Shown in pieces: positions 1 through 5,415 of a DNA stretch of 9,130 nt. Source of the DNA: Spirochaetae bacterium HGW-Spirochaetae-7 (GTDB lineage: Bacteria > Spirochaetota > Spirochaetia > Treponematales > UBA12059); assembly GCA_002839245.1 (NCBI GenBank), contig PGXR01000126.1:1-9130 (forward strand), in the 5' to 3' direction. A model generated the notes under the pieces. The model did not search any database. It was not told the DNA's origin and saw only the letters and a list, made by a program, of their open reading frames with translations. Numbering within the stretch: position 1 is the first letter of the stretch; each line of letters begins with the position of its first letter. Both the position numbers and the translations under genes were made by a program.

Positions 1-245
1 ATGTTGTCGTAACCTACGGCGTAATTGGCGTAACCGCGCACGGTCGGGGCCGCATCGAACAGTTCGGCGTCAATCCTGTCGGTAAGCAGGCACAGTACGC
101 CATCCTTGCCCCTGGCTGACGACAGCAGTTCGCTCCTGCTCATCGGCCTGTCATGGGGATGGAGTTCCAAGTCGCAATCTCGCGACAACAGTTGCAATCC
201 CTCTTCCGGGATGCGTCTCGTCACCAGTACTTTCCATGAAGCCAT
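1..245 (-). CDS. D-2-hydroxyacid dehydrogenase, glyoxylate/hydroxypyruvate reductase type (N-terminal part)
   Basis: The reading frame runs off the left edge, so only the first 81 codons are present. The product begins MASWKVLVTRRIPEEGLQLL and continues with LLTDRIDAELFDAAP and RGYANYAVGYDN. This is the usual start of the D-isomer 2-hydroxyacid dehydrogenase catalytic domain in GyaR/GhrB-like enzymes, which reduce glyoxylate or hydroxypyruvate to glycolate or D-glycerate with NAD(P)H in the cytoplasm. The Rossmann domain and the catalytic Arg/Glu/His lie outside the window. The ATG is preceded by GGGGAG (250-255) four bases away, and this site overlaps the stop codon of the upstream isomerase gene. 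The gene is therefore the fifth one of the operon and probably translationally coupled. A role in removing hydroxypyruvate or glyoxylate made by the pathway is inferred from context. Other 2-hydroxyacid substrates are possible. Confidence 0.85.
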   Translation of the reverse strand, partial: MASWKVLVTRRIPEEGLQLLSRDCDLELHPHDRPMSRSELLSSARGKDGVLCLLTDRIDAELFDAAPTVRGYANYAVGYDN

Positions 246-254
246 TGTACTCCC

Positions 255-1220
255 CTACTCGCCCAGCCCGAAGATCCTGGATTCGATGAATTTCCAGGTA
301 GCCAGATAATCTCCCCTGTTGACCAGGGCGGTCAACTCCTCGACGCCCACGTTGTCCAGGAGCCGCTCTATCTTGGCGCTCAGGCGGGCATTCGCCTCGA
401 AGGTGCCGGCGACGTCCCACCGGGTCGGGCTCGTGTCGGAAGTGAACCAGCCATCGTAGCCGACGCGCCTGAGCTGCCAGATGAACTCGACATACTCGAG
501 GAAATGCTTTGTACCGCAGAAATAGTCCCAGTCCCACTTCCCGTCGTTGTCGTTGATGTGGATGTACAGGGGAATCCCGCTTCCGTGAACCAGCGCCACC
601 GATTCGGCCGGGTTCTCCCCGCCATAGATGGAATGGCCGAAATCCAGGGTAACGCCGAGTCCCTTCGTACCCGCGTCCCGGATCAGGCAAACCGTCTTGG
701 CCGCGGAATTGACGAAGCACGTCCCCCGGGTCTCCGAGGGCTTGTACTCGACGAACAGGGGCATCTGGGGTTTGTACGCGGCCGCCTCCGCGAAGGCATC
801 GACCAGGTTGCGCCATGCGGCGGCATAATCGTACTGGAAAGAGAACTCGTAACCGTCGCCAAGCGGGCAGCAGGTGACCTTGTCCGCCCCGACGGCCAGT
901 GCATAGTCCTTGGCTTCCTTGAGGAACCGTACGGCCTTGGCACGTACCGCCGGATCGGTCGAGGTCAAGCCGCCATTGCGGAACTCCGGCTCGCCCTTCA
1001 CGTTGACGTTGATCGCCGCGATGGACAGCCCGTGCTTCGTCAGCAGGGAGACAAGCTGGTCTGCCGGCGGCGTCTCGTAGGGATATACGACCTCCACCCC
1101 GGAATAACCGGGGATTCCGGCCAGAAGGCCGAACTTTGCATCAAGATCGAGGTCCTTGTTGTACTCATGAAAACGATCCTTGGTCTTGCCGAGGAATCCG
1201 GTGATGACCGCAAGCTTCAT
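255..1220 (-). CDS. Sugar (phosphate) isomerase/epimerase, xylose isomerase-like TIM barrel, EYKP subgroup
   Basis: The 321-residue product is a xylose isomerase-like TIM barrel (AP endonuclease 2 superfamily), a cytoplasmic metal-dependent family that interconverts aldoses and ketoses or epimerises ketoses. Visible landmarks are GYSGVEVVYPYE (39-50), FVEYKPSETRG (156-166) with candidate metal ligand E158, LDFGHS (192-197) with D193 and H196, and IHINDND (220-226) with H221. The EYKP and DFGH signatures recall the L-rhamnose isomerase/sugar isomerase branch rather than IolE or Hyi. At the fourth ligand position, usually Glu, the sequence reads FTSDTSP, so D262 appears to replace it. The ATG overlaps the stop of the transketolase C-subunit gene (ATGA) and has GAGGAG (1227-1232) six bases upstream. 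Substrate unknown. It could act on a free sugar, since no phosphate-binding motif is clear. Confidence 0.85.
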   Translation of the reverse strand: MKLAVITGFLGKTKDRFHEYNKDLDLDAKFGLLAGIPGYSGVEVVYPYETPPADQLVSLLTKHGLSIAAINVNVKGEPEFRNGGLTSTDPAVRAKAVRFLKEAKDYALAVGADKVTCCPLGDGYEFSFQYDYAAAWRNLVDAFAEAAAYKPQMPLFVEYKPSETRGTCFVNSAAKTVCLIRDAGTKGLGVTLDFGHSIYGGENPAESVALVHGSGIPLYIHINDNDGKWDWDYFCGTKHFLEYVEFIWQLRRVGYDGWFTSDTSPTRWDVAGTFEANARLSAKIERLLDNVGVEELTALVNRGDYLATWKFIESRIFGLGE

Positions 1221-2182
1221 TGTTCGCTCCTCTTCTTCCTTCCGATGACGGCACGCGCCGCGGCGGCGATGCTCGACGGATCCATACCGAATTTCTCGAG
1301 GGTAAGCGGGTAACTTCCGCTCTCGGCAAAGGTGTCCTGCAGACCTATCTGCGCGAATGGCACATGGACTCCATTACGCATGCACCACGAAGCCAGTGCA
1401 TATCCCAGGCCATTCCTGACCTGGTGGTTTTCGGCGACTACCAGGGCTCCGGTGCGTGACAGCGACTCGCGCAACGCGGCTTCGTCAAACGGCTTCACCG
1501 AGTAGAGGTCGAGCACCTCGGCCTCGACTCCATCGGTCTCGAGCAGGGCGGCAGCCTCCAGGGACTGGATCACCATGTCTCCATAGGCGGCTATAGTAAC
1601 GTGCCGGCCTTTCCTGGCCATCGCGCTGCCGCCGATGCGGAACCCGGTGCCGGCGGGGTATACCTCGAAAAGCGGATCCCGCATCAGGCGTACGAATACG
1701 GGGCCGTCGGCACCCAGGGCAAGGTCGAAGGCGGCCGTGGCGCTCGCGCTGTCGCAGGGGACAAGGACGGTCATGCCCGGCAGGGTTCCCATGAAGGCGA
1801 TATCCTCCGTGGCCTGGTGGGTGACGCCGTCGATGGCCGCGGTGACACCGCCGTGGCTCGAGAATATCTTGACGTTGAGCCGCGGATAACACACGAAGGA
1901 GCGCACAGCCTCCAGGGCGCGCATCGAGAGGAATACGCCGTAGCCGCAGACGACGACGGGACGTCCCTCGGCAGCCATGCCGGCCGCGGCGGCCATGGTC
2001 CCGAGCTCGGCTATGCCCATGTTGAAGTAGCGTGCCGGATAGGCATCGCCGAAAAGGTAAGAATAGGTCGAGTAACCGATGTCGGATTCGAATACGACAA
2101 AGTCGGTATTCGCAGCTCCTGCCTCGAGCATCCTGTCGGCGATTACCCGACGCGTCGGCTTGCTTGCGGGTGCCAGGGTCAT
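1217..2182 (-). CDS. Transketolase, C-terminal subunit (split transketolase)
   Basis: The 321-residue product matches the C-terminal half of transketolase: a pyrimidine-binding domain followed by the transketolase C-terminal domain. Landmarks are FESDIG (31-36), FNMGIAELG (53-61) with E59 as the conserved glutamate that activates the thiamine diphosphate aminopyrimidine, SSHGGV (108-113), DGVTHQATEDIA (118-129), and VAENH (249-253). With its partner it moves a two-carbon ketol unit between sugar phosphates using thiamine diphosphate and Mg. Alone it lacks the diphosphate-binding domain, so it must work with the neighbouring subunit. The ATG lies in an ATGA overlap with that gene, which favours coupled, near-equal synthesis; AGGGGG (2189-2194) is six bases upstream. 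Split transketolases occur in archaea, many anaerobes and dedicated pathways such as apulose-4-phosphate or sulfofructose cleavage. Whether this is the housekeeping enzyme or a pathway-specific one cannot be read from sequence; the operon favours the latter. Confidence 0.95.
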   Translation of the reverse strand: MTLAPASKPTRRVIADRMLEAGAANTDFVVFESDIGYSTYSYLFGDAYPARYFNMGIAELGTMAAAAGMAAEGRPVVVCGYGVFLSMRALEAVRSFVCYPRLNVKIFSSHGGVTAAIDGVTHQATEDIAFMGTLPGMTVLVPCDSASATAAFDLALGADGPVFVRLMRDPLFEVYPAGTGFRIGGSAMARKGRHVTIAAYGDMVIQSLEAAALLETDGVEAEVLDLYSVKPFDEAALRESLSRTGALVVAENHQVRNGLGYALASWCMRNGVHVPFAQIGLQDTFAESGSYPLTLEKFGMDPSSIAAAARAVIGRKKRSEQ

Positions 2183-3030
2183 GAGCGGCCCCCTGCTATC
2201 TCGGCGCAGGCCTTTGCCTTCTCTTCATCGGACGGCGCCTTGCCGTGCCATTCCCGCCGGTCCTCCATGAAGCTCACTCCTTTGCCCTTGACGGTATGCG
2301 CGATGATACAGGTCGGCTTGCCGCTCCGCGTCCTTGCCGATTCCAGTGCCGTTACGATGGCACTCATGTCGTGGCCTTCAATCTTGATGACGCGCCAGTT
2401 GAAAGCCTCGAACTTCCTGTCGATCGGCTCCATCGGCATGATATCGTCCGCGTATCCGTCGTTCTGCAGGTTGTTCCTGTCGATTATGGCCACGAGATTG
2501 TCCAGCTTGAATTTTGCGGCCGACGCAGCCGCCTCCCAGACCAGGCCTTCGTCCAATTCCCCGTCGCCAAGCAACGTATACACCGTATGCCCGGCCCCGG
2601 TCATCTTCGCCTCGAGGGCCATCCCGACGGCCTGCCCGAAGCCCATGCCGAGTGACCCCGTGGTCGCGTCTATGCCGGGAAGGTAAGGCGCTACCGGATG
2701 CCCCTGAAGCCGGCTGGAATTCCTGCGCAGGGTCGAAAGCTCCTCCACCGGCAGGTAGCCCCTGAGCGCCAGGGCCGCATAGAGGACGGGGCAGGCATGC
2801 CCCTTCGACAGCACGAACCTGTCCCTGCCGGCCATCCTGGGTCTCGCAGGGTCAATGTTCAGGATGTCGAAATACAGTGCAGCCACGATATCCGCCGAGG
2901 ACAGGCTGCCCCCGCAGTGCCCCGACTGCGCGGCATGGACCATGGATACTATCTCTCGCCTGATATCGCGGGCGTGTGCCTCGAGGCTGGCGATGCGCCC
3001 GACGGGCATTTCAGGATTATTCCCTGTCAT
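2179..3030 (-). CDS. Transketolase, N-terminal subunit (split transketolase)
   Basis: The 283-residue product is the thiamine diphosphate-binding half of transketolase. It shows SGHCGGSLSSADI (36-48), LSKGHACPVLYAAL (75-88), LQGHP (108-112) and GSLGMGFGQAVGMAL (125-139). The diphosphate/Mg motif GDGELDEG (155-162) leads on to IDRNNLQNDG (183-192). H38, H78 and H111 correspond to conserved substrate or cofactor histidines, and WHG (261-263) is the usual tail signature. Its length fits stand-alone N-subunits. A strong AAGGAGG site (3036-3042) lies five bases before the ATG, the best ribosome site in the window. The gap to the upstream isomerase gene is 24 bases and holds little besides this site. 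The downstream C-subunit gene overlaps by four bases. All catalytic motifs look intact, so an active heteromer is expected. Confidence 0.95.
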   Translation of the reverse strand: MTGNNPEMPVGRIASLEAHARDIRREIVSMVHAAQSGHCGGSLSSADIVAALYFDILNIDPARPRMAGRDRFVLSKGHACPVLYAALALRGYLPVEELSTLRRNSSRLQGHPVAPYLPGIDATTGSLGMGFGQAVGMALEAKMTGAGHTVYTLLGDGELDEGLVWEAAASAAKFKLDNLVAIIDRNNLQNDGYADDIMPMEPIDRKFEAFNWRVIKIEGHDMSAIVTALESARTRSGKPTCIIAHTVKGKGVSFMEDRREWHGKAPSDEEKAKACAEIAGGRS

Positions 3031-3054
3031 GCAATCCTCCTTGATTCTTGCCGT

Positions 3055-3942
3055 TCATGATCTTCCTGGAGCGGCGGTCTCGATCGTCGCATTCGCTGAA
3101 ACGCCCCGGGCCGAGGCCCCCGGGAGCATGGACTTCACCCTGGTGATTGCCTTCCGGTATTCCGGCCCGACGACGCCGCCCGCGCAGACTATCTCGATAT
3201 CGAAAGACCCCGGATAGCCCGACGCGACGAGCCCGTCGACCAAGTCCGCGAACGGAACGGTGCCGTCTCCGGGGCAGAGCGAAAGGTTCTCGATGCCATC
3301 GTTGTCGCACAGGTGCGTGGCTACGATTCTGGAGACCAATGCGTCAGGCAGGGATCCCAGCGATTCACCCATGACCCAGAAATGCCCGCTGTCGAGAAGA
3401 AGCCGCATATCCCCCAAGCCCGGCTTCCCGACGAGCCTCAGAAACTTCGAAGAGCCGCCCAGCACGTTTCCCGGAACGAGCTCGAGCGCCAGTTGGAACC
3501 CGGCGGCTCCGGCTGTCCCGAGGAGCAGGCCGAGCTTGTCTTCGAGTGCCTTCTCCATGGCCGATGATCGTGGAACCACTTCCTTTACAGGCAGCAGGGG
3601 AACCGCGAATACTTTGTTGCCCGTAAAGGACGAGGCGATGGCCAACGCCCGTTTCAACGAATCTTCATTGAACGGTTCGAGAAGGGCCGCCATCGAGGAA
3701 AACGATTCGCATAGAAAATGGGCAACGAAGGCGGAGCAGCGAAGGCCAAGGGTTCCGGCTTGCGCGTTCACTTCAGCGCTTGAACGGCCATTCCAGGCAT
3801 CGAGAAACGTTTCCTGCACGACCTCGGCCTGGAAGCTGTCATAGCCGGAATCCGCCAGGAAGGGCAGGCTCCTCTCGATCTCGCGGGGGCCAAAGCTCGG
3901 TCCATGCCTTGAAAGGAAGTATGCCGGAGAGACTCCAATCAT
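3055..3942 (-). CDS. Sugar phosphate isomerase/epimerase, TIM barrel, first gene of the operon
   Basis: The 295-residue product is a TIM-barrel isomerase/epimerase of the same superfamily as the gene at 255-1220, but clearly of another subfamily. The metal ligands appear complete: E154 (ALELVPGN), D184 with H187 (LLLDSGHFWV), H210 (ATHLCDNDG) and E250 (FDIEIVCAG). The CPGDGTVPF stretch (223-231) is typical of hydroxypyruvate isomerase, IolE and tagatose-epimerase-like members. The last 25 or so residues are low-complexity Ala/Ser-rich and may be disordered. I chose the ATG at 3942, which has GGGG (3948-3951) five bases upstream and begins MIGVSP. A TTG five codons further up is open but would consume that site. 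It is the promoter-proximal gene, so its product may act on the inducing substrate or an early intermediate. The substrate is unknown. Confidence 0.88.
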   Translation of the reverse strand: MIGVSPAYFLSRHGPSFGPREIERSLPFLADSGYDSFQAEVVQETFLDAWNGRSSAEVNAQAGTLGLRCSAFVAHFLCESFSSMAALLEPFNEDSLKRALAIASSFTGNKVFAVPLLPVKEVVPRSSAMEKALEDKLGLLLGTAGAAGFQLALELVPGNVLGGSSKFLRLVGKPGLGDMRLLLDSGHFWVMGESLGSLPDALVSRIVATHLCDNDGIENLSLCPGDGTVPFADLVDGLVASGYPGSFDIEIVCAGGVVGPEYRKAITRVKSMLPGASARGVSANATIETAAPGRS

Positions 3943-3958
3943 AAATACCCCACACAAA

Positions 3959-3973
3959 ATATTGTATACAAAA
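3959..3973. promoter_or_regulatory. Candidate GntR/FCD operator, copy 1 (TTGTATACAA core)
   Basis: The element reads ATATTGTATACAAAA, and its core TTGTATACAA (3962-3971) is a perfect 10-base palindrome. Such cores are known for sugar-acid regulators of the FCD group, for example ExuR/UxuR-like sites. It covers the predicted transcription start of the minus-strand operon, where a bound regulator would block initiation. A copy with one mismatch lies 46 bases away. Binding by the adjacent GntR proteins is inferred. Confidence 0.6.
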
Positions 3974-4000
3974 AGTATATCGTTTCCTCTTTCTTGTCAA
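3974..4000 (-). promoter_or_regulatory. Candidate promoter of the isomerase-transketolase operon
   Basis: On the minus strand a perfect TTGACA (3995-4000) is followed after 15 bases by TATACT (3974-3979). The predicted start of transcription is near 3967, giving a leader of about 25 bases before the ATG at 3942. The spacer is shorter than the usual 16-18, so the promoter may be weak or need remodelling. Operator-like repeats lie just downstream of the -10 and just upstream of the -35. Confidence 0.5.
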
Positions 4001-4004
4001 TAAG

Positions 4005-4019
4005 ATATTGAATACAAAA
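4005..4019. promoter_or_regulatory. Candidate GntR/FCD operator, copy 2 (TTGAATACAA core)
   Basis: The element reads ATATTGAATACAAAA and is identical to copy 1 except for one base in the core (4008-4017). It sits four bases upstream of the operon's -35 (3995-4000) and three bases before the -35 of the divergent regulator gene (4023-4028), so it could affect both promoters. A separate perfect inverted repeat, TCAATA-AGA-TATTGA (3997-4011), overlaps its left side. Confidence 0.55.
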
Positions 4020-4022
4020 TGA

Positions 4023-4051
4023 TTGACGCGACCGTGACTGCTGTCTAGAAT
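4023..4051 (+). promoter_or_regulatory. Promoter of the GntR gene pair, leaderless type
   Basis: TTGACG (4023-4028), a 17-base spacer and TAGAAT (4046-4051) form a near-consensus housekeeping promoter. The -10 ends six bases before the ATG at 4058, so the expected first transcribed base coincides with the start codon. No Shine-Dalgarno site is present. The -35 lies next to operator copy 2, which could allow autoregulation. Confidence 0.7.
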
Positions 4052-4057
4052 GGCGAT

Positions 4058-4723
4058 ATGAGTGAATCGAGATTCGAGGATCTGGCCGAGCAGGTCTACA
4101 GGACGCTTCGGGATATGATCCTGACGGGAGACCTGGTACCCGGGCAAAAACTGGTCCAGCAGGCTCTCTCCGAACGGCTCGGCGTATCGCGGACGCCGCT
4201 TCTGGCGTCATTCTCGAAGCTCGAAAAGGAAATGCTCGTCGAGCTCGTGCCGCGACGCGGAGCCTTCGTCAAGATCCTGTCCGCTACCGAGCTCCTGCAG
4301 CTCTATGAAATCCGCCTCCGGCTGGAACCTCTGGGAGCCTCGGAAGCGGCCATCCGCATGGATGCGGCGGGAGAGCGGCTGCTCAATTCCGTTCTCGAGA
4401 TCCATCGCGAGGCGGTCGCGTCTGGCATCGCAGCGAAAGTCAGGCTGGCTGATTACCGCTTCCACATGGCTATCGTAAGCATAGCGCACAACCCCATCCT
4501 GGAGCGGATACTGTCGTCATTCGCCATAGTATCGAAGAGCAACCAGAGCGGCCTCATGAAGCCGGCGCCCAAGAGCCTGGCCGAACACGAAGCACTCAAG
4601 GCGGCGCTGTTCGCCCATGATCAGGCGCTGGCGGAAAAGCTCATGCTCGAGCATCTTGTCGAAGCGAGGGACGCCGCGGCAAGGCTTGCCGAACGCGCTG
4701 GCACCATCCGGGTAGAATACTGA
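4058..4723 (+). CDS. GntR family transcriptional regulator, FadR/FCD subfamily (first of tandem pair)
   Basis: The 221-residue product has an N-terminal GntR winged helix (about 7-72: VYRTLRDMILTGDLVPGQ, ALSERLGVSRTPL, VPRRGAFV) and a C-terminal all-helical FCD ligand domain (about 78-210). The FCD metal ligands are complete: D132 and H136 (ADYRFH), H177 (AEHEAL) and H199 (LEHLVEARD). This group typically binds carboxylates or sugar acids and represses neighbouring catabolic genes. The usual TPVREAL in the recognition helix reads TPLLASF here, losing the conserved Arg-Glu, so its DNA specificity may differ from the family norm. It is transcribed divergently from the isomerase-transketolase operon across a shared control region with two operator-like repeats, so it is the likely local repressor. 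The gene for a paralogue follows after one base. Confidence 0.92.
   Translation: MSESRFEDLAEQVYRTLRDMILTGDLVPGQKLVQQALSERLGVSRTPLLASFSKLEKEMLVELVPRRGAFVKILSATELLQLYEIRLRLEPLGASEAAIRMDAAGERLLNSVLEIHREAVASGIAAKVRLADYRFHMAIVSIAHNPILERILSSFAIVSKSNQSGLMKPAPKSLAEHEALKAALFAHDQALAEKLMLEHLVEARDAAARLAERAGTIRVEY
4713..4718 (+). promoter_or_regulatory. Possible internal -10 for the second GntR gene
   Basis: TAGAAT lies inside the last codons of the upstream gene, six bases before the next ATG. Both the hexamer and the spacing match those at the upstream GntR gene. No -35 is found at 16-19 bases; the nearest TTGCCG (4686-4691) is 21 bases away. It may be a weak leaderless promoter or coincidence. Confidence 0.3.
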
Positions 4724-4724
4724 C

Positions 4725-5357
4725 ATGTCCGCCATCAGGAGGGCAGTCATTTCTGTTGAAATCTACACCGACATCAAGAAAAGCATCTTCAATGGAGCAT
4801 GGGCGCCGGGCGAGAGGATAGACCGCAAGTCGATCGCCGACAAGTACGGCACGAGCCAGACTCCGGTAAACGACGCCCTCAACCGGCTGACCGGCGAAGG
4901 CATCATCGAGAGCCGCTCGGGGGACGGATTCTTCGTCCCGGACTACGACGATGCCAGCCTGGCGGACTTGTTCACCGCCCGCGCCGGACTGGAGTCCATC
5001 GCCGCCCGTCTATGCGCCGAGGAAGCGGGAGAGGCCGAAAAACGGGAACTCGAGGGCATCTTCGCCCGATTCGGCGATTCGGTTGGCCTGGACGAGGGCG
5101 AAGCGTACCTGGCGGCCGACAAGAGATTCCATGCGGCCGTATTGCGGATTTCTGGCAGCCAGAGGTTGAATGAGGTGGAGGCATCGTTCGGGCATATTTT
5201 CCGTTCCTACGAGCACGGACTCGTGCGCAGCCCCGCGGAAACGCTGCCCGAGCATCGTGTCATCGTAGACGCCATCCTGTCAGGGTCGGGCAAGGATGCG
5301 CAGATCGCCATGGCGGACCACCTTCTTGCCACCAGACTGACCCTTTTCCATACCTGA
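4725..5357 (+). CDS. GntR family transcriptional regulator, FadR/FCD subfamily (second of tandem pair)
   Basis: The 210-residue product has a GntR winged helix (about 8-72: IYTDIKKSIFNGAWAPGE, SIADKYGTSQTPV, SRSGDGFFV) and an FCD domain (about 76-205). The metal ligands D132, H136 (ADKRFH), H177 (PEHRVI) and H199 (ADHLLATR) fall at exactly the same residue numbers as in the preceding protein, so the two are co-linear duplicates that have diverged strongly. The recognition helix reads TPVNDAL instead of TPVREAL. The start lies one base after the upstream stop and has no Shine-Dalgarno site, so translation depends on coupling/reinitiation or on a leaderless transcript. Two such proteins could respond to different ligands or form a heterodimer. 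Both possibilities are inferred. Confidence 0.9.
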   Translation: MSAIRRAVISVEIYTDIKKSIFNGAWAPGERIDRKSIADKYGTSQTPVNDALNRLTGEGIIESRSGDGFFVPDYDDASLADLFTARAGLESIAARLCAEEAGEAEKRELEGIFARFGDSVGLDEGEAYLAADKRFHAAVLRISGSQRLNEVEASFGHIFRSYEHGLVRSPAETLPEHRVIVDAILSGSGKDAQIAMADHLLATRLTLFHT

Positions 5358-5358
5358 C

Positions 5359-5375
5359 CGGCCCGGGACCGGCCG
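5359..5375 (+). terminator. Possible GC hairpin after the GntR pair
   Basis: CGGCC (5359-5363) pairs with GGCCG (5371-5375) around a seven-base loop, starting one base after the stop codon. There is no T-run, only CTCCTT, so this is not a canonical intrinsic terminator. A hairpin of the same shape follows the cNMP-binding gene. Confidence 0.25.
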
Positions 5376-5379
5376 CTCC

Positions 5380-5409
5380 TTGCGCAGGCTTGAACTTACG
5401 AAGCATACT
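5380..5409 (+). promoter_or_regulatory. Candidate promoter of the rRNA methyltransferase gene, leaderless type
   Basis: TTGCGC (5380-5385), an 18-base spacer and CATACT (5404-5409) precede the ATG at 5416 by six bases. This is the weakest -10 match of the set (four of six), but the spacing agrees with the other promoters. No Shine-Dalgarno site is present. Confidence 0.45.
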
Positions 5410-5415
5410 GTCTCC

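Noticed and set aside
504..1313. 269-codon plus-strand open frame opposite the second isomerase
   Set aside because: It lies antisense to a gene with clear family motifs, has no recognisable domain, and such frames are expected by chance at this GC content.
1601..2686. 361-codon plus-strand open frame across both transketolase genes
   Set aside because: It is antisense to two well-supported genes and has low-complexity, unmotivated composition. It is a GC-driven shadow.
1..3942. Assignment to the sulfoquinovose (sulfo-transketolase) pathway
   Set aside because: A split transketolase, isomerases and a reductase recall that route, but the visible reductase is a 2-hydroxyacid dehydrogenase, there is no RpiB-like isomerase and no sulfosugar transporter. 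The link is not supported.
3943..3957. TTG start five codons upstream of the first isomerase ATG
   Set aside because: The extra MCGVF residues do not fit the family start, and the GGGG ribosome site would be inside the gene. The ATG at 3942 is better.
3943..4057. Small RNA or riboswitch in the AT-rich island
   Set aside because: The predicted operon leader is only about 25 bases, too short for a riboswitch. The repeats are explained better as operators.
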